NCBI RefSeq assembly: GCF_001677435.1
Contig: NZ_CP016268.1
Coordinates: 3,709,001 to 3,773,000 of the forward strand
Direction: 5' to 3'
Source: Woeseia oceani
Lineage (GTDB): Bacteria; Pseudomonadota; Gammaproteobacteria; Steroidobacterales; Woeseiaceae
Length of the DNA: 64,000 nucleotides
This document shows, piece after piece, positions 17,188-26,112 of this stretch. Positions within the stretch are counted from its first letter, which is position 1. The number at the start of each line of letters is the position of its first letter. Below the pieces are notes generated by a model. The model did not search any database. It was given only the letters and a program-made list of their open reading frames with translations, and was not told the origin of the DNA. The position numbers and the translations under genes were made by a program.

Positions 17188-18285
17188 GTGAAGATTTCCG
17201 GTATCACTTACGGTCTGCTGAAGATCCCGCTGAAAACGCCGTTCAAAACTGCGCTCCGCACCGTGCACCACATCGAAGACGCGGTTATCCGCATCGAGAC
17301 AGACACCGGTCATGTCGGCCACGGCAGCGCACCAGCCACGGCCGTCATCACCGGGGAAACGCACGCCTCGATCGTTGCGGCGATACGCAACGAGATCATG
17401 CCCAAAATCATGGGCCAGGATGTCGAAAACCTGAATCAGGTTGTCGACATCATTCAACGTTCGCTCTACAAGAACACCAGCGCCAAAGCCGCCGTGGAAA
17501 TCGCGTTGTACGATCTGTTCGCGCAACAGCTCGAGCGGCCGCTCTACAAAGTCCTGGGCGGTGGTGAGCCGCAGTTGTCTACCGATATCACAATCAGCGT
17601 CGACCACATACGCAAGATGGTCGACGACTCATTGGCGGCCATTGAGCTTGGCTACGAAACACTGAAGATCAAAGTCGGCAAAGACATCAATCTCGATATC
17701 GAGCGCATCAAGGCCATACATGCCGCGGTCGATGGCAAGGCAGTGCTGCGACTGGATGCGAATCAGGGCTGGACGCCAAAGAAAACCGTGTCAGCACTGC
17801 GCGAACTCGAAGCCAGTGGTGTGGAACTCGAGTTCATCGAACAGCCGGTGAAAGGCGACGACATTGACGGCATGAAGTACGTAACCGAACGGGTCACCAC
17901 GCCGGTGATGGCTGACGAAAGCACATTCGGCCCCAAGGAAGTGATTGACCTGATAAAAATGCGCGGCGCGGACATCATCAATATTAAATTGATGAAGACC
18001 GGTGGCCTGTCGAATGCCATCAAGATTGCCGACATGGCCGCCGTCTATGACATGGAATGCATGATTGGCTGCATGCTCGAAAGCGCGATCAGCGTATCGG
18101 CAGCGGCCCACGTTGCGGTCGCCAAGTCGCAAAGCATCACCAAAATCGACCTCGACGGCCCGAGCTGGGCAGCAAGCAACCCGGTGAGAGGCGGCGCCAG
18201 TTTCGAGAATTCCGAAATTTCCCTAGGCAACGCACCGGGACTGGGGATCGACGGCATCGACGGTCTGGTCGATCTTTCGTTCTGA
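17188..18285 (+). CDS. L-Ala-D/L-Glu (dipeptide) epimerase
   Basis: This is a 365-aa enolase-superfamily enzyme of the muconate-lactonizing group. It starts at GTG 17188, with ACGGAG upstream. The catalytic lysines are K160-x-K162 (LKIKVGK) and K267 (NIKLMKTGG). The Mg2+ ligands are D190 (LRLDANQGW), E218 (EFIEQP) and D243 (ADES). The D321-x-D323 motif (KIDLDGP) binds the amino terminus of the dipeptide and marks the Ala-Glu epimerases specifically. The enzyme interconverts L-Ala-D-Glu and L-Ala-L-Glu, so that ordinary dipeptidases can finish murein-peptide breakdown. It lies directly after the NlpC/P60 peptidase, as in the ykf operon of Bacillus, and is convergent with an RpiR-type regulator 3 bases away. 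Confidence 0.93.
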   Translation: MKISGITYGLLKIPLKTPFKTALRTVHHIEDAVIRIETDTGHVGHGSAPATAVITGETHASIVAAIRNEIMPKIMGQDVENLNQVVDIIQRSLYKNTSAKAAVEIALYDLFAQQLERPLYKVLGGGEPQLSTDITISVDHIRKMVDDSLAAIELGYETLKIKVGKDINLDIERIKAIHAAVDGKAVLRLDANQGWTPKKTVSALRELEASGVELEFIEQPVKGDDIDGMKYVTERVTTPVMADESTFGPKEVIDLIKMRGADIINIKLMKTGGLSNAIKIADMAAVYDMECMIGCMLESAISVSAAAHVAVAKSQSITKIDLDGPSWAASNPVRGGASFENSEISLGNAPGLGIDGIDGLVDLSF

Positions 18286-18288
18286 CGC

Positions 18289-19140
18289 TCAGTCCCGTTT
18301 GGCAAGATCTGCCTGGGCTTTCTGATCGCGAATCAGCAGTTCCCTGCCGCGAGCATTGCGTTCAACCAGGTGATAGAACAGGAGATCAATCACGTGCTGC
18401 TGTGACACCGGCTCGAGTATCTGCGGAATATTCGGTTGGCCGTTGTGTGACGCGGAGTAAAGCCGTATGTCAGCCAAGGCATTAAGCGGGTTGCTGTTGT
18501 AGGCGGTCAGCGTAACGATCAAGGCGCCTGCTTTGCGGGCCTGTTGTGCCATATGTATCAGGCTCCGCGTCTGGCCAGCGGCACAGATGACAAAGAGAAC
18601 GTCACCCCTGCCCAGGGTGGCCACGCCGGACAGCTGAATATACGCTTCGGGCTCGGCGGACACCGGGTAACCCAGCACCAGCAGTTTGCTGGCGAAATCT
18701 TTGGCAACCAGCGTGGCGGCGCCGACGGCCGCGATCTGGAATCGCTTGCCGGATTCGATCGCCTTTACGGCAGCGAGCAAACACTCATCATCATTGAGGA
18801 GCCCCGTACTCGCCAGCACCTCGCATTTGCTGTGCAATACCCGCTGCGGGATGGTCTGTACCGGGTGACTGCCGTGTGCCAGTTCATGCTCTTCCGCCCC
18901 ACCACTGTCCTGGCGTACCACCGTTTCGTGTATCGCGAGCTTAAGATCGGTAAAGCCCTTGTAGCCGAGCTTCTGGCTGAACTTGACGACGCTGGACTGG
19001 CTTACCCCCACTGAGCTGGCCAACTGCTGCGAGGAGTAGTCGCGAATCAACGCTGAGTTTGCGAGGATGAAGTCAGCCAGTTTTTTCTCACTGGTGGACA
19101 TCTGCTCACGTGCCGCACGCATTTTAAGCAAACAGCTCAT
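18289..19140 (-). CDS. MurR/RpiR-family transcriptional regulator
   Basis: The 283-aa product has an N-terminal RpiR helix-turn-helix (STSEKKLADFILAN, then YSSQQLASSVGVSQSSVVKF and GYKGFTDLKLAIHE) and a C-terminal SIS domain (IAAVGAATLVAKDFASKLLVLGY, FVICAAGQTRSLIHMAQQAR) that normally senses a phosphosugar. The start was set at the ATG at 19140 because it gives the usual family length. No clear Shine-Dalgarno is seen there, and in-frame starts at 19203 and 19227 exist. MurR in E. coli responds to MurNAc-6-phosphate, so a regulator of this family beside murein-peptide genes is a coherent fit, although the ligand here is inferred. It ends 3 bases from the convergent epimerase gene. Confidence 0.85.
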   Translation of the reverse strand: MSCLLKMRAAREQMSTSEKKLADFILANSALIRDYSSQQLASSVGVSQSSVVKFSQKLGYKGFTDLKLAIHETVVRQDSGGAEEHELAHGSHPVQTIPQRVLHSKCEVLASTGLLNDDECLLAAVKAIESGKRFQIAAVGAATLVAKDFASKLLVLGYPVSAEPEAYIQLSGVATLGRGDVLFVICAAGQTRSLIHMAQQARKAGALIVTLTAYNSNPLNALADIRLYSASHNGQPNIPQILEPVSQQHVIDLLFYHLVERNARGRELLIRDQKAQADLAKRD

Positions 19141-19250
19141 CAATACTGGCAGATGATCGCGCCACCCCCGAACAGGACGTTCTTGATCTGAACGCCGAAG
19201 CATAATTTGCAGAACCACAGCGCACAAGCGCCGCCCGCGCGATACATGGC

Positions 19251-20465
19251 CTACAGTGCGAAAGGAATCCTGCGCAACGCGATCTGCCCGTTGCTGATGA
19301 CCATTACAACATCCTGCAAAGCAGCGACATCCTCCAGGGGATTGCCGGGCAGTAGTATCAAATCGGCTTCGTAGCCCACCGCAATGCGGCCTGTCCGGTC
19401 GTCGACTCCCAGCAGTTCCGCCGAGTTGACCGTGGCGGTCTGCAAGGCATCGAAGTTGGTCATGCCCAGGCGCACGAACGCCTCGACTTCAAAAGCGATA
19501 CGATTGATCGACTCAGCCTGGTAGTAGTTGTCAGCTCCGGTTGCAATGCGCACACCCAGGCGGTAAGCGGTCCGGATCGCCTTTTCAAGGTGCGGCACCA
19601 TGTGTTTGCCACGCAAACGCAGTACGTAATCGTACTGCTCTTCGTTCATTTCGTTCATCGTGACCCAGGTCGGCACGAACCAGGTGCCACGCTCCTTCAT
19701 CAGGCGCAACGTTTCCTCGGACAGATAGGTGCCGTGATCGATACTGCGCGCACCCGCCAGCACCGCGGCACGCGCGCCTTCGTCACCGTGCGCGTGCACG
19801 AGTACGGACATATCGTGGCGAGCGGCCTCATCGACGACGACCTTAAGTTGATGTTCGGTGTAAACCTGTTGCCGCGGGTCCGTACCGGGCAGCCCTGCAC
19901 GCTCCGTACCACGGGTCTTGATGACGTCTGCACCGCGGTCTGCATTGATCTGTACCAGCAGGCGCAGTTCTTCATCCGTATTCACGCCGCCGCTCAATGC
20001 GACCAGCCGTGGATCGGCCAGCACCGAATCGCCAAGGTTTGGCGTCACGTAGACACCGGCAGCGAGCACATCGGGTCCCGCCACCTTGCCGGCACGAACC
20101 AGTTCCCGCAGCGTTACGTCCTGAAATGCGCCAACACTCGCAGAGCGCACCGTGGTTACACCGGAGTCCAATGCACGCTCCGCTGACTCCAGGTTGTCCA
20201 GATGTGTATGTACATCGAACAGACCCGGCATCAGGTAGTTACCTTCGCCGTCGATCCGTTCGTAACCAGCCGGCACTTCGATACCGCGGTCCACTTTCTC
20301 GATTCGGCCATCGGCAACCAGCACGGTTGCATCACGCAGAATTCGTTTGCTCACCCCATCGAATACATGCACGTTCGTCAGCGCGAAGTTTCCTTGCTCA
20401 CTGGCCGTTGCCGATCCAAGAGCGAACAGTAAAAGACAGGTTGCAAACAGAATTCTCTGGTGCAT
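19251..20465 (-). CDS. Exported amidohydrolase (dipeptidase/imidazolonepropionase-like)
   Basis: The protein has 404 residues with a signal peptide ending near SATASEQ. GAGGA precedes the ATG. The metal-dependent amidohydrolase barrel is complete: the HTH pair in LFDVHTHLDN, the likely carboxylated lysine in GADVIKTRGTE, His ligands in VLVHAHGDE and SIDHGTYL, and the catalytic Asp in IATGADNYY. This places it with the binuclear amidohydrolases that include Xaa-Pro and Xaa-Arg dipeptidases and imidazolonepropionase-like enzymes. It lies upstream of the RpiR-type regulator on the same strand and is divergent from an MFS gene. In this locus a dipeptidase or N-acyl-amino-acid hydrolase acting on murein peptides is attractive, but that is inference and no substrate can be read from sequence. 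Confidence 0.85.
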   Translation of the reverse strand: MHQRILFATCLLLFALGSATASEQGNFALTNVHVFDGVSKRILRDATVLVADGRIEKVDRGIEVPAGYERIDGEGNYLMPGLFDVHTHLDNLESAERALDSGVTTVRSASVGAFQDVTLRELVRAGKVAGPDVLAAGVYVTPNLGDSVLADPRLVALSGGVNTDEELRLLVQINADRGADVIKTRGTERAGLPGTDPRQQVYTEHQLKVVVDEAARHDMSVLVHAHGDEGARAAVLAGARSIDHGTYLSEETLRLMKERGTWFVPTWVTMNEMNEEQYDYVLRLRGKHMVPHLEKAIRTAYRLGVRIATGADNYYQAESINRIAFEVEAFVRLGMTNFDALQTATVNSAELLGVDDRTGRIAVGYEADLILLPGNPLEDVAALQDVVMVISNGQIALRRIPFAL

Positions 20466-20612
20466 GGTATTCCTCGGGGAGATCAGGGTGCGTATGCGCT
20501 GATAATGCGGTATCGGGCAACAATTGCAAATCCCCGGCGGATGGTTTCATGCGTTTGCATTTGGCATGCCGCGAGCAGGTTGAATGCGTAGAATCGGCGT
20601 TGAAGGAGACGC

Positions 20613-21932
20613 ATGAATACTACCCGACCCGACCCCGGCCCCGTTCGCGACGTATACGCATTGCTGACCGGCGATGAAGACGCGCGTGTTTGCAAGGACA
20701 TTCCGGATGAATCCTGCCGCGAACAGCCGCGCAACTTTTTTCTGCATGTCATTTCGCTCACCGCAACGTCGACCGGGGACTGGCTCTCGAGCCCGAAACT
20801 CGTGCTCGCGTGGCTGCTCACTCACATAGGTGCGCCAGCTTTCATGCTCGCCTTGCTGGTGCCGATTCGCGAGTCATTGTCACTGCTGCCACAGCTGTTT
20901 ATCGCCAGCGCGATACGCCGGGCAGCCGTACGCAAGTGGTTCTGGGTCGCCGGCAGCATGGTCCAGGGCCTCGCCGTCGCGGCAATGGCGCTGGTCATCA
21001 CATCACTGCAAGGTGCCGTGGCCGGCTGGTCGGTACTGGGTTTGCTCGCCGTATTCAGCATCGCGCGCGGAGTTTGTTCGGTGGCATCGAAGGATGTACT
21101 CGGCAAGACGATCGCCAAGACCCGCCGCGGTACAGTCAGTGGCTACGCAGCCTCGGCAGGCGGCGCGATAGTGCTGGCGGTCGGTATCGCCGGCTTGTTG
21201 CCGGGAGCGGGTGAACACGACCTCGGTTTTTACGTGCTCTTGCTAACGGCTGCCGGCGCATTGTGGATACTCGGTGCCGCCGTCTACAGTCTATTGATTG
21301 AATACCGGGGTGCAACGGACGGTGGGGGCAACGCCATTACTGAAGCGATCCATCAGCTTTCGCTCATTCGCGATGACGCGGAGCTGCGAAACTTCATCAT
21401 CGTCCGCACTTTGCTGATTTCGACAGCGCTGGTCTCACCGTTTTACGTCAATCTGATGAGCACTGCGTCCGGTGACACGCTGGCAGGACTCGGCGCGTTG
21501 ATGATTGCGGCCGGAACCGCCAGCTTTGTCAGCGCCCCGCTCTGGGGAAGAATGGCGGACCGGTCGAGCCGGCGCGTTATGGTCTATGCGGCCGCACTGG
21601 CCGCGTGCACCGGCATTGTCACGTTCGGCGTTGCCTCGCTGACCGGCTTGAGTATCGGGCTCTGGTGGTACCCGCTCGCCTATTTCCTGCTCTGCATCGC
21701 GCATGCCGGGGTCCGCCTCGGCAGAAAAACCCACCTTGTTGATATCGCCACTGCAGACAACCGGGCAAGCTATGTCGCCGTCAGCAACACGGTGATAGGC
21801 ATCATGCTGTTGCTCGGCGGCGTGCTGACCGGTGCGATCGCCGGTTTTGGCAGTGCCAGTGCCATCATTGTTCTGGCCATAGTGTCTGCGCTGGCCGCGT
21901 GGTCGGCGTCCCGCCTGACCGAAGCCCAGTAG
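20613..21932 (+). CDS. MFS transporter
   Basis: The 439-aa protein has a cytoplasmic N-terminus of about 45 residues and about twelve hydrophobic helices. The MFS loop motif appears in the second half as PLWGRMADRSSRRVMVYAA, and KDVLGKTIAKTRRGTVSGYAAS follows helix 4. AAGGAGAC precedes the ATG. The sequence is not close to AmpG, the standard importer of anhydromuropeptides, as far as can be judged by eye. The gene is divergent from the exported amidohydrolase (147 bases between starts), so both may share a control region. It could take up the product of that enzyme or export an unrelated compound. The substrate is unknown. Confidence 0.82.
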   Translation: MNTTRPDPGPVRDVYALLTGDEDARVCKDIPDESCREQPRNFFLHVISLTATSTGDWLSSPKLVLAWLLTHIGAPAFMLALLVPIRESLSLLPQLFIASAIRRAAVRKWFWVAGSMVQGLAVAAMALVITSLQGAVAGWSVLGLLAVFSIARGVCSVASKDVLGKTIAKTRRGTVSGYAASAGGAIVLAVGIAGLLPGAGEHDLGFYVLLLTAAGALWILGAAVYSLLIEYRGATDGGGNAITEAIHQLSLIRDDAELRNFIIVRTLLISTALVSPFYVNLMSTASGDTLAGLGALMIAAGTASFVSAPLWGRMADRSSRRVMVYAAALAACTGIVTFGVASLTGLSIGLWWYPLAYFLLCIAHAGVRLGRKTHLVDIATADNRASYVAVSNTVIGIMLLLGGVLTGAIAGFGSASAIIVLAIVSALAAWSASRLTEAQ

Positions 21933-22149
21933 CCACGAGCGTCGCCACAACCGGGCGGCGGCGGCGGATTGCACCGGAAGTGTGCGCTGGCCGACCAATA
22001 CTGCCCGAAAGAGTGCAATACGGGCGGCGAGCAATTATTTAACTAATTGGTTTTAATTGATATTTTTCATGCCAGCCGGCGAACACGGGCTGGTATGAAT
22101 CGTGCAATGTCAGAGTGTCATTACCCGCAACCTGACCGATACCCTGCAA

Positions 22150-23085
22150 ATGAATGTTGTACGCCTGCCATCGACGGCACCACGCACCCCCAATAAACGC
22201 AGCCGCCCGCCATCTATGCGCGGCATACGTACCTTCTGTGTCGCTGCGCGTCACCTGAGTTTTCGACTCGCGGCGGAGGAACTGTTTGTCTCGGCCTCTG
22301 CCGTCAGTCACCAGATCAAGAGTCTGGAACAGGAACTGCAGGTGCCGCTGTTCGAGCGCAATGGTCGAAGCATAAGTCTGACCGTCGCCGGCGAACTGTT
22401 GTTTGAGGAAGCCAACCACGCAGTCAGTCGTATAGACGACGCTTTCCAGCAACTGCGTGGAGAGTACCGGCATGCAAGCCTGCGGGTATCTGTGCAGCCG
22501 TTTCTCGCCAGTGAATTGTTTGTACCGCGGCTGAACGAATTCACGGCACTGTATCCACACATTGATATTCATATCGAGACCAGTAACGAGGTATCCGAGC
22601 GACATCCCGTTACGGCGGACGTATCCATCCGACTGTTCCGCACACCGCCATCGGGACTTGCCGCTGAACGCCTGTTTCCGCTGCGACTGGTGCCCGCGTG
22701 TTCTCCGGGATTCCGCGACAGTCTCAACCTCGTCGGCTGGCATCTTGCGAAAGCGGTGCCGATGGTCGTGCACAGTTCGCGACCGAACGCCTGGAAAATG
22801 TGGTCCGACAACTCAGGCATTCGCGTCCCACAGACCAGCAATTACATCCGGCTTGACTCAATGACAGCCGTAACCCGCGCCGCCGAACAAGGATTGGGTG
22901 CCGCACTGGTGTCTCTGCCCATGGCCCGTAGCTGGTTTGATAGCGGGCGACTCGTGCGTCTCTTTGATTACGAACTGGTGACTCCGGACAACTACTACTT
23001 TGTTTGCGAGAAGGATCAGCTGCAACGCCCTGAAGTTATTGCGTTGCGCGATTGGGTAATGCAATCGTTCGCGGTGAACAGATGA
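22150..23085 (+). CDS. LysR-family transcriptional regulator, GcvA-like
   Basis: The ATG at 22150 gives 311 aa. A GTG 48 bases upstream and an ATG at 22216 are alternatives. The N-terminal winged helix-turn-helix is clear: RTFCVAARHLSFRLAAEELF followed by SASAVSHQIKSLEQELQVPLF and the wing RNGRSISLTVAGE. The remainder is a two-lobed substrate-binding domain starting near LRVSVQPFLASELFVPRL. In the GcvA-like branch the effector is often an amino acid or related metabolite, but no effector can be named here. It is followed on the same strand by a small TPR protein. The upstream 120 bases are AT-rich (22035-22070), probably the promoter region. Confidence 0.88.
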   Translation: MNVVRLPSTAPRTPNKRSRPPSMRGIRTFCVAARHLSFRLAAEELFVSASAVSHQIKSLEQELQVPLFERNGRSISLTVAGELLFEEANHAVSRIDDAFQQLRGEYRHASLRVSVQPFLASELFVPRLNEFTALYPHIDIHIETSNEVSERHPVTADVSIRLFRTPPSGLAAERLFPLRLVPACSPGFRDSLNLVGWHLAKAVPMVVHSSRPNAWKMWSDNSGIRVPQTSNYIRLDSMTAVTRAAEQGLGAALVSLPMARSWFDSGRLVRLFDYELVTPDNYYFVCEKDQLQRPEVIALRDWVMQSFAVNR

Positions 23086-23214
23086 AATTTGCTCATGTGT
23101 CTCACGCGTTCTATTCGTTTGTCTCATCCCTTGCCGCCGATTAACGTGGAGTCGTCTACAGCAGGAACTGCACGCAACGAAATTCGTGCAGCACCATCAG
23201 GGAGAAAGGCGTCA

Positions 23215-23775
23215 ATGAATACGACCAACCACAAGCAGCACATGACACGACTGAGACGAAACGGCCTTGCTTTGATTCTTTCACTGCTGGCCTCTCAATT
23301 CGCCGCAGCGAGCGCACCGGAGACCAACTACAAGATGATCGCGCTGGTCGATCAGGCTCAGGGAAAGCTGATTGTTGCTGGCGAATACCGGAAAGCCATC
23401 GACAAACTGGCCGCATCCGAATCTCGCAGCACCTCATTCAGTGCGTACAACAACCTGTGCGTAGCGTACATGAAGGAAAAGAAGCTCGAGCAGGCCGAGA
23501 TGGCATGCAACAAGGCCGTCGCGCTGCGTAGCAGCGTCAACAAGATACTGAATCCTTACCTGGACACCCACACCCGAAACAAGGCCCGCGATAAAGCCAT
23601 TGCGCTGTCGAACCGCGGCGTACTGCATGTCATCAAGGGCGACAAGCAACTCGCTTTACAGGATTTCGAGGAATCCATGCAGAGTTACGATCGTCTGAGT
23701 GACGTCCGCGAAAACCTTGCTTTGCTCACCGTTGAGGCTGTCGCCTCGACCGCTACCGTGCTCAAAACTCGCTGA
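23215..23775 (+). CDS. Small exported TPR-like protein
   Basis: The ATG at 23215 follows GGGAGAAAGG, a good ribosome binding site, and gives 186 aa. A longer in-frame reading from 23089 lacks such support. The N-terminus is a signal peptide (LALILSLLASQFAAASA). The mature part is helical with TPR-like units: YNNLCVAYMKEKKLEQAEMA, then NKAVALRSSVN, and ALSNRGVLHVIKGDKQLALQ followed by DFEESMQSYDRL. TPR proteins of this size usually scaffold other periplasmic proteins. No function is assigned. A strong terminator follows, so the gene ends its transcription unit. Confidence 0.78.
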   Translation: MNTTNHKQHMTRLRRNGLALILSLLASQFAAASAPETNYKMIALVDQAQGKLIVAGEYRKAIDKLAASESRSTSFSAYNNLCVAYMKEKKLEQAEMACNKAVALRSSVNKILNPYLDTHTRNKARDKAIALSNRGVLHVIKGDKQLALQDFEESMQSYDRLSDVRENLALLTVEAVASTATVLKTR

Positions 23776-23827
23776 TAAAGAGATCTCCATCCCGCAGCAT
23801 TGAAACGTTGCATCAGTGAGTAAACCG

Positions 23828-23863
23828 AACCGGCCCACACCCCCCCCGTGGGCCGGTTTTTTT
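23828..23863 (+). terminator. Rho-independent terminator after the TPR gene
   Basis: An 11-base-pair perfect stem (AACCGGCCCAC at 23828-23838, GTGGGCCGGTT at 23848-23858) with a C-rich 9-base loop is followed by a T-run to 23863. It separates the TPR gene from the polyamine operon. Confidence 0.94.
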
Positions 23864-23962
23864 CTTCTTCGACCTGCAGCTCCGGTAACCCGCCAACGCG
23901 CATTTGGCGCCGCAACGGCCTCATCAAGTATGATCCGCTCTTGCATCGCCAGAGCCCGCCCG

Positions 23963-25018
23963 ATGAACAGCGCCGACTACCGCAGCACCCTGCACGACTA
24001 CGCCATGCCCGCCGAATGGCAGCCGCACCTCGCTACCTGGATATCCTGGCCGCACAACCAGGACAGCTGGCCCGGCAAGTTCGGCCCCGTGGAGCCCGTA
24101 ATGGTACAGGCTGTCGCCGCACTGGCTGCCAGTGAGCCGGTGTATATCAATGTTCTGGATGCCGCCCACGAAAAGCACGTAGCGGCGTTACTCGAAGGCC
24201 ACGCCAGTGCCGGGCGGGTCAAGTTCCACCGCTTCCCGACCAACGACGCCTGGTGCCGCGACCACGGCGCACTTTTTGTAACAGGCCGTGCCGCCGGTGC
24301 TGAACCGCTGCTCGCTCTGAACTTCGGCTTCAACGCCTGGGGCGGCAAGTACCCGTTCGAACTCGACAACGCTATCCCGCCACAGATGGCGGCAACCCTC
24401 GGCGTGCCTTGCGTCACGGTCGACATGGTGCTCGAAGGCGGCTCCATAGACGTGAATGGTGCCGGTACTCTGTTAACGACGGAACAATGCCTGCTGCATC
24501 CCAACCGCAATCCGAACATGACCCAGGCCGACATCGAGCAGGCCCTGCAAGATCACCTCGGTGTGCAACAAATACTGTGGCTTGGCGATGGCATCGTCGG
24601 CGATGACACCGACGGTCACGTTGACGACCTGACGCGCTTCGTCAGCGCCGATACGGTAGTGACGGTTATTGAGCAGGACCCGACAGACGACAACTACACG
24701 GTACTCGGCGAGAATCGCGAGCGATTGGCGAAGATGCAGTTGCACGATGGCCGTCCACTGCAAGTGATCGAACTGCCTATGCCGAAGGCCGTTGAATACA
24801 AGGGCGACAGACTGCCAGCCAGTTACGCCAATTTCTACATCGGCAACAGCGTCGTACTCATGCCCTCGTTCAATGATCCGAATGACGCGGTCAATGCCGG
24901 CATCCTGTCAAACGCCTTTCCCGATCGGAAAATTATTCCCATCGATTGCACGGATCTGGTGCTCGGCCTTGGTACGTTTCACTGCCTGACCCAGCAGGTA
25001 CCGGCACCGCCCGGTTAG
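23963..25018 (+). CDS. aguA: Agmatine deiminase
   Basis: The ATG at 23963 gives 351 aa, the usual length. The protein shows the guanidino-modifying (GME) fold of agmatine deiminases: MPAEWQPHLATWISWPHNQ at the start, the substrate acid in DAWCRDHG, ALNFGFNAWGGKY, the active-site His in DDTDGHVDDLTRF, and the nucleophile C341 in GLGTFHCLTQQ. It converts agmatine to N-carbamoylputrescine plus ammonia in the cytoplasm. It heads a run of four genes that also includes arginine decarboxylase (agmatine producer) and N-carbamoylputrescine amidase (next step), so the assignment is firm. Confidence 0.94.
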   Translation: MNSADYRSTLHDYAMPAEWQPHLATWISWPHNQDSWPGKFGPVEPVMVQAVAALAASEPVYINVLDAAHEKHVAALLEGHASAGRVKFHRFPTNDAWCRDHGALFVTGRAAGAEPLLALNFGFNAWGGKYPFELDNAIPPQMAATLGVPCVTVDMVLEGGSIDVNGAGTLLTTEQCLLHPNRNPNMTQADIEQALQDHLGVQQILWLGDGIVGDDTDGHVDDLTRFVSADTVVTVIEQDPTDDNYTVLGENRERLAKMQLHDGRPLQVIELPMPKAVEYKGDRLPASYANFYIGNSVVLMPSFNDPNDAVNAGILSNAFPDRKIIPIDCTDLVLGLGTFHCLTQQVPAPPG

Positions 25019-25129
25019 TGCGCGCGGCACTGCATCGCTTGCGGTGCGTGTTCGCATTCCTTACGCTACAGCACTTCCGACCCGTCGCCGACCGGCACGG
25101 CTCTTCTCCCCCTGCACGAGGTATTTCCC

Positions 25130-26101
25130 GTGACTGCCATTCGCGACTTTGTCCACCACCACTACCGCCATTTCAATGCGGCGGCCCTGATCGACGCCGC
25201 TGACGGCTACGTCAGGCATCTCGACAACGGTGGCGCCATGTTCATGACCCTGGCCGGCGCGATGAGCACGGCTGAGCTCGGGCTGTCACTGGCGGAGATG
25301 ATTCGGCAGGACAAAGTGCAAGGCATATGCTGCACTGGCGCCAACCTTGAAGAAGATGTTTTCAACCTGGTCGCACACGACCACTACGTGCGGGTACCGC
25401 ACTACCGGCACCTGACGGCGCACGATGAAGAAGAACTGCTGGCCCGGCACCTGAACCGCGTCACCGACACCTGCATCCCCGAAGAAGAAGCCATTCGTCG
25501 CATCGAAGACGTGATTCTTGAAGAGTGGATGGACGCCGACAAGAACGGTCAACAGTACTTTCCGCACGAGTTTCTTTACCGCATTCTTCTGTCCGGCAAA
25601 CTGGAAAAGCACTACCAGATAGATCCCAAAGACAGTTGGTTGCTGGCTGCGGCCGAACGCAATCTGCCGATTATCGTTCCAGGCTGGGAAGACTCAACGC
25701 TCGGCAACATATTTGCATCGCATTGCATCACTGGCGAAATCAGCAATGTGCATACGGTACGTACCGGCATCGAATACATGATGATGATGGCGGACTGGTA
25801 CAAAGAAATCTGCAAGACATCCTCGGTTGGATTCTTCCAGATCGGCGGCGGTATTGCTGGCGATTTCCCTATTTGCGTAGTACCGATGCTCGAGCAGGAC
25901 CTGCAAATGAAAGACATTCCGCGCTGGGGCTACTTTTGCCAGATCAGCGACTCGACCACGAGTTACGGTTCTTACTCCGGCGCCGTGCCAAACGAGAAAA
26001 TCACCTGGGGCAAGCTCTCGGCCGATACGCCGAACTACATTATTGAGTCGGACGCCACCATTGTGGCACCACTCATCTTTGCCTGCGTACTGGGCCAATA
26101 G
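25130..26101 (+). CDS. Deoxyhypusine-synthase-like protein (candidate homospermidine/polyamine aminobutyl transferase)
   Basis: The start is GTG 25130 with GAGG 8 bases upstream; the product is 323 aa. The fold is that of NAD-dependent deoxyhypusine synthase: TLAGAMSTAELG, GICCTGANLEEDVFN, IIVPGWEDSTLGN and the end EKITWGKLSADTPNYIIESD. In the last of these K295 (WGK) corresponds to the lysine that carries the aminobutyl imine in the eukaryotic enzyme. The loop that carries the HH pair in eukaryotic enzymes reads GGGIAGDFPICVVPM here, as in the bacterial DHS-like group. Bacteria lack eIF5A, so the acceptor must be something other than that protein. With putrescine made by the flanking genes, formation of homospermidine or another polyamine is the likely job. 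That role is inference. Confidence 0.85.
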   Translation: MTAIRDFVHHHYRHFNAAALIDAADGYVRHLDNGGAMFMTLAGAMSTAELGLSLAEMIRQDKVQGICCTGANLEEDVFNLVAHDHYVRVPHYRHLTAHDEEELLARHLNRVTDTCIPEEEAIRRIEDVILEEWMDADKNGQQYFPHEFLYRILLSGKLEKHYQIDPKDSWLLAAAERNLPIIVPGWEDSTLGNIFASHCITGEISNVHTVRTGIEYMMMMADWYKEICKTSSVGFFQIGGGIAGDFPICVVPMLEQDLQMKDIPRWGYFCQISDSTTSYGSYSGAVPNEKITWGKLSADTPNYIIESDATIVAPLIFACVLGQ

Positions 26102-26112
26102 GCGGTCATTCG

